Part shown: one piece after another, positions 15,985 through 24,146 of the stretch
Layout of the letters: each line of letters begins with the position of its first letter
Numbering within the stretch: the stretch's first letter is position 1
Origin: CAZIKF01 sp964539825
GTDB lineage: Bacteria > Muiribacteriota > UBA6191
Assembly (NCBI GenBank): GCA_964539825.1
Contig: CAZIKF010000003.1
Span: 151,048-215,047, forward strand
DNA: 64,000 nt
Direction of reading: 5' to 3'
The notes under the pieces: model-generated
What the model was told of the DNA's origin: nothing
What the model saw: only the letters and a program-made list of their open reading frames with translations
Database searches by the model: none
Position numbers and translations under genes: made by a program

Positions 15985-18435
15985 TCATAATAGGCCATCC
16001 ATCCGTCTTCTCTTGAAGAGCTCATTGACCGTGGCGGCAATGTCTTCAACAGTGGAAAGCCCCTTTATCGGTGCCTGGTCAATTCTCCTGGCAATATGGG
16101 TTTCGTGAATCATGGCAATCAAGGGGATATGTTTCAGTTTTTCATGGTTGCGAAGGGTCTGAAATAGGTCATTAGGACCGACCTGGGCTTCTCTGAAGTC
16201 AACAAAGATCAAAGAAGGGGGATTGGTTTCCGCGGCTTTGAGGAGACTGGTGAAGACATCGAAATGTTCGGCTGTAGCTCCCAGGTTTTGAAGCTCACTG
16301 AGATAATCTTTGCGAACCGCTCTTGAAAAACCAAAGAAGAAAAATCTGGCGTCGGTAATGGAGATATCCTGGTCCCTATGAATATCAGTAAAACGGGTAA
16401 GGACTTTTTCAGCAGTAAGGGGAGTGGTGGCGTAGGATGTGGCTCCCAGGCACATTTTTTCCTGCTGGTTCATAATGATGGACAATAGGATGATGGGAAT
16501 ATTGCTGGTTGCCTCGTCCGCCTTGAGATAATGAGGAGTATCAAATCCATCGATCTCATACATCATGATGTCAATGAGTATGGCGCTGACGGGATATTCC
16601 CTGGCCAGATCATATGCCTCCTTCCCATTCACAGCCTGGATGGTTCTGTAGCCTTCTTGCTCTAGTGAACCCTGGAGTAAATCTCGTATCGTTGGATCTT
16701 CGTCGGCAATCAGAATCATGTATTCCGAGCGAGACATTTTATCCAGTCGTGATTGCAGCTGAAAGGATGCCTCCTTAACCTTTTCCGGCACTGGCTGGTC
16801 ATGCTCTAGAGGGAGAGCAAAGGAAAAGGTAGATCCCTTACCGGGCTGAGATTCTGCCCAGATATGACCTTTGTGATGTTCGACAATTTCTCGTGAAATA
16901 GGTAATCCTAGTCCGGTTCCCTGGGGCTTTTCAGTCATGGTGTCCCCAACCTGCTGAAATTTATCAAAGATCTTGAGCAAGTCTTGTTCATCGATTCCTA
17001 TCCCGGGATCCCGAACCGAGGCCAGGATGTATTCCTCCTGTCGTACAACCCGTGCCACAATGGTCCCTTCTGTGGTGAATTTAATGGCATTGGACAGGAG
17101 ATTGGTGATCACCTGCATGATTCGATCGGGATCCCCGTAAATGGTGCCCACTTCCTCACTATCGCCGATCAACTCCAGCTTCACTGGGGAATTCTCAACC
17201 AGGGACTGGATGTTGTGAAAAGATTTTCTAAAGAGGTCAATTAAATTGAACTCGGAACGACTCCATGACATTCTTCCAGATTCAATTTTGGCCAGATCAA
17301 GAACATCATTGATCAAACGCGCCAGTCGATTGGATTCTTCTTCTATAATCTCGAGATTAGTTCGGATCGTATCTCTTGCCTTGACTACTTTCTTCTCTTC
17401 GGGGGGAAGGTGAGGAGAAATGTTTCGCTCAAACTGTTTGTGGATCATTTTGGCGAATCCGAGAATCGAGGTTAGAGGGGTTCTCAATTCATGAGAAACG
17501 GTAGATAGGAAAGAGGATTTGAGTTGGTCGATTTGCTGTAAATCCTGATATGCCTTTTTGAGATCGGCGGTCCTTTCCTCCACGATGTACTCCAGCTCCT
17601 TATTAAGCTTCCAGAGATTGGAACGGGATTCCTGGAGGGACTCTGCCATAGTATTGAAGTTTTGGGCCAGAAGTCCGATTTCATCGCGGCTTCCGATCTC
17701 CACCCTCTCATCGAGGTAGCCTGAGGCGAGTCGATTGGCGATCCTCGTCATTTCAGTCAGGGGTTTGATCAAGATCTTTCCATACCACAGGGCCAGTAAG
17801 ATTGAAGTTAGCGCAATGCCAAGGGAGATGTAAGTGACACCCCGGTAAGTCTTGGCCATGGACTCCTCCATCTTCTGAAAGGAAAGACCGATGCGGATAA
17901 CCCCCAGATTCTTTTTATCCGGCAACCTCAATCGAGCTTCATAGGGATCGGCATATCGATCTTCGGTATAGATGTCTGAATCGAGAACCGGAGTCACAAA
18001 GTCATAGATGGTCTCTCCAGTGGGGATCGTAAATCTCCTCACCATAGTTTCCGTCAGGGACTCCAGCAGATTCTGTGTGTACGAATCATCTACGACTCTG
18101 CCAATCATGGATGGATTGTTATGAGCAAGAACCTGACCTTGTTCATCCACGATTATTACGTGCATGACTCCCTCTTTGGAAATTTCATGTTCTACAAGCC
18201 CTGAGAGAAACGTACGATTACGGGTCATGATCGAATACTTGGCGTTTTCGCTAAAATTTTTAATGGTGCTCATGCCGCGCAGATAAATCTGCCTTTTGAG
18301 CTCCCCCTCTACTTTTTCCAGTAGGAAAAGGCTCAAGAAGACACACACAAGAGTAATCAGCAGAGTGCTGAAGATAGCGAATTTATACTTAATGCTCAGG
18401 GAAACTGAGCTAAGTGGATTTTCCGACGATCGCAT
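15985..18435 (-). CDS. Hybrid sensor histidine kinase with two degenerate receivers
   Basis: 816 residues. Membrane helices about 20-40 and 200-220 flank a periplasmic sensor region of about 160 residues (with HVIIVDEQGQVLAHNNPSM, as in double-Cache/CHASE-like sensors). HAMP about 221-275, coiled coil, then HisKA with phospho-acceptor His315 (SHELRTPL) and HATPase with NLLSNAIKFT, DPGIGI and GTGLGL boxes. Two receiver-like domains follow: the first keeps ILIDIMM but has threonine where the conserved lysine belongs (ATTPLT), the second (FFFGFSRAVRKDYL ... SLIFVDFRE) is more diverged. Overlaps the HD-GYP gene by 26 bases and precedes the CheY-like gene by 13, forming a signalling operon. Confidence 0.92.
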   Translation of the reverse strand: MRSSENPLSSVSLSIKYKFAIFSTLLITLVCVFLSLFLLEKVEGELKRQIYLRGMSTIKNFSENAKYSIMTRNRTFLSGLVEHEISKEGVMHVIIVDEQGQVLAHNNPSMIGRVVDDSYTQNLLESLTETMVRRFTIPTGETIYDFVTPVLDSDIYTEDRYADPYEARLRLPDKKNLGVIRIGLSFQKMEESMAKTYRGVTYISLGIALTSILLALWYGKILIKPLTEMTRIANRLASGYLDERVEIGSRDEIGLLAQNFNTMAESLQESRSNLWKLNKELEYIVEERTADLKKAYQDLQQIDQLKSSFLSTVSHELRTPLTSILGFAKMIHKQFERNISPHLPPEEKKVVKARDTIRTNLEIIEEESNRLARLINDVLDLAKIESGRMSWSRSEFNLIDLFRKSFHNIQSLVENSPVKLELIGDSEEVGTIYGDPDRIMQVITNLLSNAIKFTTEGTIVARVVRQEEYILASVRDPGIGIDEQDLLKIFDKFQQVGDTMTEKPQGTGLGLPISREIVEHHKGHIWAESQPGKGSTFSFALPLEHDQPVPEKVKEASFQLQSRLDKMSRSEYMILIADEDPTIRDLLQGSLEQEGYRTIQAVNGKEAYDLAREYPVSAILIDIMMYEIDGFDTPHYLKADEATSNIPIILLSIIMNQQEKMCLGATSYATTPLTAEKVLTRFTDIHRDQDISITDARFFFFGFSRAVRKDYLSELQNLGATAEHFDVFTSLLKAAETNPPSLIFVDFREAQVGPNDLFQTLRNHEKLKHIPLIAMIHETHIARRIDQAPIKGLSTVEDIAATVNELFKRRRMDGLL

Positions 18436-20071
18436 CGAGATTCGCTTTGAAAATTTCGAAAAGAACAGGATCTATTTTTTCTTCTTGAACTTCTCTTTCA
18501 ATGATTGAAAGAGCTTCATCCCTTGAGAAGCCTGGTTTATAGGGGCGTTTTTTGTCGACCAGTGCCTCATAAATATCTGAAATACCCATGATCTGGGATT
18601 GCAGCATGATTTCTTCTCCCTTGAGCCCATGAGGGTAGCCGCTTCCATCGATTTTTTCATGATGTTCAGAGGCTATTTTGGGGATATTTTTTAGATCGGA
18701 AGAGAATTGGATCTTGGAAAGAATCTTATAGGTTCCATAAGGATGCCGACGCATCTCCTGAATTTCAGAGGGAGTCAGATTCCCATGGCTGATACTCAGA
18801 CAATCAAATTCACTTTCACTTAAATAAGGTTTTTCTTCTCCGCGAAGATCCTCGTAGTTTTTTTGGCGTATGATTTCCAGGAGTTGAAAATCCTCTTGCG
18901 GTAGATTATAGGCCGCATTTGAGCGCATAACGCACTCTCGATCCCGGTCCATTGAAATCCCCTCTTTTAAAGCGATGAAATCGAACCGGCTAAGAATAGC
19001 CTGTAATTCGGCGGGGTGAAGCCTATCTCTTTTCTTCAAGACATCTTCTCGTACTCCAATTTTCCCAATGTCATGGAGGAGTCCCGAATAGCGAAGTTCA
19101 CGAATTTCCTGGGGACTGAATTGAAAGTCTTTAAATTTTCCAGAATCGGTACGATTGATGGCCTCGGCAAAGCGTTCACTGAACAGAGCAATTCTTGCGG
19201 AATGTCCCGAGGTCGTGGAATCGCGTTCATCAATGGCTGCTATCATAGCTCTGACAACACCATCGAAGAGGGATTCTATCTCTTCAAACAAGAGGGAATT
19301 CTGAATCGAAAAACTTGCCTGGATTCCCATTGAAATAGCAAGTTTAAGGGCACCTGAGTCGTATTCTCGTCCCAATTTGCCGGTAGCCAGTATTCCGCCT
19401 AGATAGCGGTCTGCGGTGCGTAGAGGAATGAAGAGATGATCTCCAGCCTCTCTTTGCGCCACGGGAAAAAAATCGGGATGAGGAGCGGAGAAGATATCCG
19501 CTCTTGTGACATTGTTGAGCAGGTGCTCCATGAGGTGCTTCTCATCATCTTCTTCAAAGATAGGCTTCTCTTCAAAGATTTCTTGAAACTTTAAGACTCT
19601 GACTTTCTTTCCATTGCGCTTGTATAGCCATAGCGAGATCCAGGGACATTCGAGGGAGGATTGAAAAGATTCCAAGACCCTCTGTGACACTTCCGCAAGA
19701 AATCGAGCTTTGCTGATGGCTTCGGCAATTTGGAAGATTGAATGGATCTCCTTATAGGTATGCAGAGTTTCTCGTGCCAGGGAAAAAGTCTTCAGACCCT
19801 GGTGAAGATAAAATTTCATCAGGCTTCCAAGGAGGGCCTCCCCGGTTGAGTCTAAACAAGGTGAGTAGCGTATTTCCCAGGATAGTTCTGCTGCATCTAA
19901 CACCATGGAGGTTGTCTCATTTGAGATGGAGCCAAATTCGAAAACCCTGGTTCCGGACTGGTAGAGCTCAAGCCCTGAAATTCCAAGACCTTTGCTCACA
20001 CCCTCCTTCTCTAAGAGCTTTCGAAGACGCTTCGCATCTACAATTTTCTTTATAGCAACTTTTTGTTTCAT
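18410..20071 (-). CDS. GAF-like plus HD-GYP cyclic-dinucleotide phosphodiesterase
   Basis: 553 residues. The middle third resembles a GAF sensor (EISKARFLAEVSQRVLESFQ, HLFIPLRTADRYLGGILATG). The C-terminal HD-GYP domain has HSARIALFSERFA, LLHDIGKIGV and the signature HHEKIDGSGYPHGLKGEEI, so the GYP motif and metal ligands are intact and cyclic-di-GMP hydrolysis is likely. An insertion of about 90 residues lies between the HD and GYP parts (FDFIALKEGISMDRDRE...), seen in a subset of these proteins. First gene of the kinase/response-regulator operon, so the signal probably meets cyclic-di-GMP turnover. The palindromic element at 20108 lies 37 bases before the ATG. Confidence 0.92.
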   Translation of the reverse strand: MKQKVAIKKIVDAKRLRKLLEKEGVSKGLGISGLELYQSGTRVFEFGSISNETTSMVLDAAELSWEIRYSPCLDSTGEALLGSLMKFYLHQGLKTFSLARETLHTYKEIHSIFQIAEAISKARFLAEVSQRVLESFQSSLECPWISLWLYKRNGKKVRVLKFQEIFEEKPIFEEDDEKHLMEHLLNNVTRADIFSAPHPDFFPVAQREAGDHLFIPLRTADRYLGGILATGKLGREYDSGALKLAISMGIQASFSIQNSLLFEEIESLFDGVVRAMIAAIDERDSTTSGHSARIALFSERFAEAINRTDSGKFKDFQFSPQEIRELRYSGLLHDIGKIGVREDVLKKRDRLHPAELQAILSRFDFIALKEGISMDRDRECVMRSNAAYNLPQEDFQLLEIIRQKNYEDLRGEEKPYLSESEFDCLSISHGNLTPSEIQEMRRHPYGTYKILSKIQFSSDLKNIPKIASEHHEKIDGSGYPHGLKGEEIMLQSQIMGISDIYEALVDKKRPYKPGFSRDEALSIIEREVQEEKIDPVLFEIFKANLDAIVGKST

Positions 20072-20433
20072 GGGTAAATCCAGTTAGAATCAAGCATTAT
20101 ACATTATGTGAGGCGAGAACCGGTGCTTAGGTGGGTGCTTGGGGGCCCATGGCGGCTATCTGACAGCGGTTCCCTTGTCGAAGGTAGCTGGGCTACCTCC
20201 TCCGCACGAACCACTGCCAGTTAACCACCCTGACCCCTCAATCACCCACCACGCACCGGCTCTCGCCTCACTTTTCTTTCATTTTTTGAACTTCTCTTCT
20301 CTCGACTTTGTCTCGAGTTTCGGTCTTGCATATGAGATCTTTGGCAGGGGGTAATCTTCTTACTTCTGTTTTCTTTTTGTTTGGTTGATATAATTGGCTC
20401 CTGGTTTTCTTGTCCTTTTTTGGGGTGTTTTCT
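20072..20433. other. Intergenic region mostly filled by a palindromic element
   Basis: Between the divergent HD-GYP and YHYH genes. Bases 20108-20271 are the palindromic element. The remaining 160 bases before the YHYH gene are T-rich with weak promoter-like words (TTGATATAATTGG near 20385, with TATAAT at 20388-20393). I see no convincing small gene. Confidence 0.5.
20108..20271. repeat. Long-palindrome element, copy 2 (about 164 bp)
   Basis: Terminal arms GTGAGGCGAGAACCGGTGC (20108-20126) and its near-complement ending at 20271, with a single extra purine difference; the inverted pairing runs on through the GGTGGG/CCCACC segment. The centre carries GAAGGTAGCTGGGCTACCTCC, a hairpin of the same type as the GGTAGCATCGTTACC core in copies 1 and 4. 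The half-site asymmetry (CTTAGG on one side, GCGTGGTGGG on the other) is shared with copies at 21453 (reversed) and 60349, so these are copies of one element. No coding capacity. Confidence 0.85.
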
Positions 20434-21315
20434 ATGCGGCTTATTGATCTTGATCGGGTTTATTCCGGTCTCTGTGCTTTGGTTCTTGTGCTTGCGGCTG
20501 TTTATAGCGGATGTGGAGGTAATCCTGCGGGGGGTACCTCTGGGACAACGGTCAGCATTACCCTGACCAGTACGCATCGGATTATGCAGACAAATGCTAT
20601 TCCTGACCACTCTACCGGCGCATTCCCTAATGCCAATAATCCCAATGCGATTTCAGCCCAGTCCAACACTTTTGAGATCCCTATAAATTCTGCTTTTGCC
20701 ACCACTCCACGGACTATCGGACTCAATGTCTTTGGAGTCTCTCTGCGGGGGATTTCATTTGATCCCAACGCGGCTGAGTTTTGGAACAACGATATCAGCT
20801 CTGGTTGGAATCTTGATGCCATTCCAGCGAATCTGGGTTTTGATTTCAACAACGCCCATGTGCAGCCGACGGGTGAGTATCATTACCACGGGGTGCCCAC
20901 GAGCATCGTTTCTACAAATACCACTACTCACTCGGCCCTGGTAGGTTACGCCGCGGACGGATACGCGATCTACTCGAGATATGGCTACACAAATCAAAAC
21001 GACACCAACTCAGCGATCAAAGATCTACAGCCAAGCTATAGGCTAAAAACGGGAACCCGTCCGAGCGGACCTGGGGGAACCTATGATGGCACCTACGTGG
21101 AAGATTACGAATACGTGAATGCCCTTGGCGATTTAGATGAATGTAATGGAAGAACTGGATTTACCCCGGAATCTGGAGCCAATGTAGAGTATGCCTATTT
21201 TCTAACCAGTACATTCCCCCTGATTCCACGCTGCTGGAAGGGAACCCCAGACACAACCTTCGTAAGATTCAACAACGCCGCAGGACTGCCAAACTCCTTA
21301 CCCGGAGGGCCTTGA
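20434..21315 (+). CDS. YHYH-domain lipoprotein
   Basis: 293 residues. ATG 20434 begins a lipoprotein signal (ALVLVLAAVYSGC, cysteine at about residue 28), followed by a low-complexity Gly/Thr linker. The motif EYHYHGVP with preceding DFNNAHVQPTG and following GYAADGYAIYSRYGY is the YHYH domain (PF14240), and DLDECNGRTGFTPESG is its conserved second half. The family is usually secreted, and its histidine/aspartate signature suggests metal binding; the activity is not established. The stop TGA (21313-21315) lies at the start of a palindromic-element remnant. Flanked on both sides by the long palindromes (20108 and 21453 in opposite orientation), which could mean the gene travelled with them. 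Confidence 0.9.
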   Translation: MRLIDLDRVYSGLCALVLVLAAVYSGCGGNPAGGTSGTTVSITLTSTHRIMQTNAIPDHSTGAFPNANNPNAISAQSNTFEIPINSAFATTPRTIGLNVFGVSLRGISFDPNAAEFWNNDISSGWNLDAIPANLGFDFNNAHVQPTGEYHYHGVPTSIVSTNTTTHSALVGYAADGYAIYSRYGYTNQNDTNSAIKDLQPSYRLKTGTRPSGPGGTYDGTYVEDYEYVNALGDLDECNGRTGFTPESGANVEYAYFLTSTFPLIPRCWKGTPDTTFVRFNNAAGLPNSLPGGP

Positions 21316-21452
21316 TGAGTCGAGAATTGAAACTTAGGCACGAGTCTTGGCTCACGATCCATTGGGAGTTTATCAATTCTTAGAGGCTTCAGAAGGCGTA
21401 GTTATGGCTGAGATCCGGAGTGAAACGAGCTGGCTCCCCAAAGAAAAGAGCC
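21312..21452. repeat. Remnant of a palindromic element (end plus hairpin)
   Basis: Begins TTGATGAGTCGAGAATTG with CTTAGG thirteen bases on, matching the terminal arm of the long palindromes (GTGAGTCGAG ... CTTAGG). An imperfect hairpin pairs AGAATTGA (21323-21330) with TCAATTCT (21373-21380). It lacks the GGTAG core and a matching second end, so it appears truncated or diverged. The TGA at 21313-21315 is the YHYH gene stop codon. Confidence 0.5.
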
Positions 21453-21616
21453 TTGATGCGAGGGCTGGTGCGTGGTGGGGGATTGAGGTTTTAGGGTGGT
21501 TATATGGCAGTGGTTCGTGAGGAGTAGGTAGCATCGTTACCTGCGACGAAGGAACCACTGTCAGATGGCCGCCATGAAATCTCAAGCACCCGCCTAAGTA
21601 CCAGTCCTCGCATCAA
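21453..21616. repeat. Long-palindrome element, copy 4 (about 164 bp)
   Basis: Left end TTGATGCGAGGGCTGGTGCG, right end complementary (CGCATCAA at 21609-21616). Core AGGTAGCATCGTTACCT, flanked by CAGTGGTTCG/CGAAGGAACCACTG pairing. Relative to copy 2 the asymmetric half-sites are reversed, so it lies in opposite orientation. The TGA on the minus strand at 21615-21613 is the stop codon of the porin gene and is part of the TTGATGCGAG end. Confidence 0.85.
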
Positions 21617-22830
21617 AATATTACGGTTACGGAGCCGGCTACCAGGTCGCTATCGAGGAGATTCCCGGGTAGATCCACATCTGTGTTTTGGTAGGTGAAC
21701 TTAGCTAGCATGGAGGGATTTAAAAAACTGCCCACTCCTACTTCATAGCGGATCACATCATCATCCCACTTCTGGGTTACACCTGCTGTGAAGGGGGCGT
21801 AGGTAGTGTTGTCAAACGATAGAGAATCAAATCTGGCCGCTCCGAAAAAGTTCTTTGTAAAATGGTACTTTCCCTGTACATAAAACGCTTGTGCGCTGAG
21901 GTCTTTGGAGGCTGGATTGTTGGGAACTTCAAAGGAAGAAAGTAAGACTTCTGAGTTGAGTTCATATCGAGACCGTTTCCAGTTCCAGTGAAATCCATAT
22001 AAGTAATGCTGATAGTTGCTTGGATTGAGCGCTGCTCCGGTTAGTGCGGGTCCAAAGTCAAGATCCCTGCTTGGATTGGCGGCATCCAGCTTTGCCAGGG
22101 AGTCTAGATATCCACCCTGGGAATAGCTGAATCCGAAATCAGTAGAATGATCGGCGACCCAATTGATCTTTAATGCTGAACTGATTCCATTGTTTACATT
22201 TACTGTTCTCGGGTTGGAAACAGGATTATTTGTGAAAGCTAGTGCGTAATGGAGTTTCGAAGCCCCCAGGCGTCCGAAGGCTTTGATACCTGTCTGGGTC
22301 ATGTCTTTTCCAATAAGGCCGATTCTGCGAATATCAGAATTGGCGAAAGACTCGTCGGGAGTGACCCATCCGCCGTCAGGATCCAAATTCACCCTGTAGG
22401 TATAGGCCAGGGGTGCATCGAAGAGAGCATTATCGATAGGGAGTCTTCGATCGGGGTGAGATCCGACGATCGTGTTGAATTTCCCAAACTGAAGATTAGT
22501 CCTCCATTTGGGAATATTGGTAGCTGTAACCGCGGCACTGCGAATTCTAAAATTTGTCTGTTCCTCCGCTGAAGATAGAAGATCCGACTGAACCTCGCCG
22601 GTGAAATAGATTTCCCTGGTGATGTCAGAATCCAGGAATAGGGTCATTTGGCCCACTCGAAAAGATCCTGATCCCCCATGATTATTAGTAAAATCAAATA
22701 GGGAGGCTGATTGTCCATCCTGGTAAGCAAAGTGAAAGAGGCCAGCCCACTGTGGCTGGCTCCAGGACATTTTTGTGGCTAAGATCAGGCTAACCAGGAC
22801 TGCTTTGGCGGAAAATCCTTTTGACTTCAT
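21613..22830 (-). CDS. Outer-membrane beta-barrel porin-like protein
   Basis: 405 residues with a signal peptide (AKAVLVSLILATKMSWS). The mature chain is built of alternating-polarity strands with aromatic girdles (TLFLDSDITREIYFTGEVQS, RTNLQFGKFNTIVGSHPD, YQHYLYGFHWNWKRSRYEL) and ends in phenylalanine (SVTVIF), the usual outer-membrane barrel C-terminal signal. AAAGGA precedes ATG 22830. It follows the cupredoxin-like gene by 42 bases, so both are probably one transcript. Substrate unknown. The final TTT TGA codons abut the palindromic element at 21453-21616, which supplies the stop. Confidence 0.82.
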   Translation of the reverse strand: MKSKGFSAKAVLVSLILATKMSWSQPQWAGLFHFAYQDGQSASLFDFTNNHGGSGSFRVGQMTLFLDSDITREIYFTGEVQSDLLSSAEEQTNFRIRSAAVTATNIPKWRTNLQFGKFNTIVGSHPDRRLPIDNALFDAPLAYTYRVNLDPDGGWVTPDESFANSDIRRIGLIGKDMTQTGIKAFGRLGASKLHYALAFTNNPVSNPRTVNVNNGISSALKINWVADHSTDFGFSYSQGGYLDSLAKLDAANPSRDLDFGPALTGAALNPSNYQHYLYGFHWNWKRSRYELNSEVLLSSFEVPNNPASKDLSAQAFYVQGKYHFTKNFFGAARFDSLSFDNTTYAPFTAGVTQKWDDDVIRYEVGVGSFLNPSMLAKFTYQNTDVDLPGNLLDSDLVAGSVTVIF

Positions 22831-22872
22831 CTTTCGATTCCTTTCGTGCTGCGTTCTTCAGGCCGTGATTCA

Positions 22873-23622
22873 TTAGCCATTCCATTGGTTAACACCGGAG
22901 CGTACTAATGCTTCCGGTAAACCCATGGTGGTCAGGTTAAAGTCAATTGTTATGGTCTCACCGTAGTTGACTTCGACCTCTTTGGTGATCGGTGGAAACT
23001 CAGGGTGCCAGGCAGTTACATGGTAGACCCCGGGTCTCAGGTTGCGCATGGAGTAATATCCATCATTTCTAGGTTTGGTAAAGTATGGATTATCCAGAAC
23101 TAGAATTTCCCCGCGCATTCCCTGGTAAATAGAGGATTTGGTACTGACTCCACCTGGTTTTTTCATGGTAATGAATGCTGTTTTCTTGTGGAAGAAGGGA
23201 GTTTGGAAGGGTGATGCTAGTGAGTAGGAATAGACATCATGGAAAACTGAGTCCAAATTCACGAATTCCACAGTACTTCCGGTAAGCACAGGAAGTGTTC
23301 TTGGTTTGAAGTGTGCGCCCTCTATATAAACCTTAATGGGCTCTTGAGGGGGAACTTCCTTGCGTTCATAACGAGCAGGGATTTTGGAGAGATAAACGAT
23401 GGTTTCCGTAGGATCATCGTAATTCTTCAACCTGGTGGTTTCAAATTTTCTGCGCAAATGCCAGGTGGTGAAACGCAGATCTGTTCGAAAGGTATCGTTG
23501 ACATACGGATTAGGGGCGGGATGATTTCCCTTTTTTCTCAATGTCACCTGTCCCCTCAGAGCCGCGGCTTGAAGGGTCTGGATGGATACCAGAGCTAACA
23601 AACTCAGAAGAATGATCCTCAT
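22873..23622 (-). CDS. Secreted cupredoxin-like plus carboxypeptidase-regulatory-like protein
   Basis: 249 residues with a signal peptide (RIILLSLLALVSIQTLQAAA). Residues about 100-150 (KVYIEGAHFKPRTLPVLTG, STVEFVNLDSVFHDVYS) resemble the plastocyanin/cupredoxin strand order seen in methylamine-utilisation-type proteins; the histidine in FHDVYSYS could bind copper, but a full His-Cys-His-Met set is not evident. The C-terminal part (GYYSMRNLRPGVYHVTAWHPEFPPITKEV) is a CarboxypepD_reg-like beta-sandwich. AGAGG precedes ATG 23622. Cotranscribed with the downstream porin; probably a periplasmic or surface protein related to electron transfer or adhesion. Confidence 0.75.
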   Translation of the reverse strand: MRIILLSLLALVSIQTLQAAALRGQVTLRKKGNHPAPNPYVNDTFRTDLRFTTWHLRRKFETTRLKNYDDPTETIVYLSKIPARYERKEVPPQEPIKVYIEGAHFKPRTLPVLTGSTVEFVNLDSVFHDVYSYSLASPFQTPFFHKKTAFITMKKPGGVSTKSSIYQGMRGEILVLDNPYFTKPRNDGYYSMRNLRPGVYHVTAWHPEFPPITKEVEVNYGETITIDFNLTTMGLPEALVRSGVNQWNG

Positions 23623-24010
23623 TTTGTGCCTCTTTCCAATTCAAATTTATCCTGGTTTCGGGATTAAATGTCCTCATATTTACGGTTTCACTGTAATTCA
23701 GGGGTTTCGAGATGGGTCATTTTTCATTTTCATCTCTTTTTATTCTTGGTAGTGTGTTATACCTAAGGCTGTTAAATGCTAATCAAGGGCTTTTCCCTAA
23801 AGCCCGTTTATCACTCATAAACAAAGGATTTCATCACTGTTCAGCAGTTTTCAGAACCTGGTAAATTCCAAGTTTTGAATAGTTTTCCATGGGAAATCAG
23901 GTTCCGTCTCGTCCGAAATATTTGCCCGGGGGACGGACGGCGGGTGAACCTGCTCGTCGCCGGAGGTATTCCGGTGTCGTATCTTGATAATGAAATATAT
24001 ACTCAAAAAT
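23623..24010. other. 388-base intergenic region upstream of leader C
   Basis: Holds the promoter of the minus-strand cupredoxin gene and the upstream region of the RNase Y gene. Bases 23900-23985 are GC-rich and fold-prone: CGCCGGA-GGTAT-TCCGGTG makes a stem, and GTCCG/CGGAC pairs also occur. The stretch GTGAACCTGC (23944-23953) followed by a hairpin echoes ATGAACCTGC plus hairpin in the leader RNAs, so a decayed leader copy is possible. TATATACTCA (23995-24004) may be a -10 region for leader C. No gene seen. Confidence 0.4.
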
Positions 24011-24128
24011 GAAGTGTCTTGTCCGGGAATCCGGACAAAATGGAATCTTACGATTCCTGAGCTCATCGCAGATGAGCCTTCTTGAGTATGAACCTACAAG
24101 TGGGTAAACCACTTGCTTTACGGTATAG
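24011..24128 (+). ncRNA. Structured leader RNA, copy C (upstream of RNase Y)
   Basis: About 118 nt. Lacks the first small hairpin but has the clearest second one: TTGTCCGG-GAAT-CCGGACAA (24019-24038), where the other copies have a CCGG stem with a mismatch, so the change is compensatory. Then GGAATC-TTAC-GATTCC, GCTCATC-GCA-GATGAGC, unpaired GTATGAACCT, CAAGTGG-GTAAA-CCACTTG (same stem as GCAAACGG/CCGTTTGC in copies B and D but different bases) and tail CGGTATAG. Ends 18 bases before the ATG at 24147, with AGGAGG between. The paired changes argue for selection on RNA structure. Confidence 0.78.
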
Positions 24129-24146
24129 ATTACAGAGGAGGTGAGT

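Noticed and set aside
20242..20610. Minus-strand ORF over the start of the YHYH gene
   Set aside because: Very basic, low-complexity translation antisense to a lipoprotein with clear family motifs.
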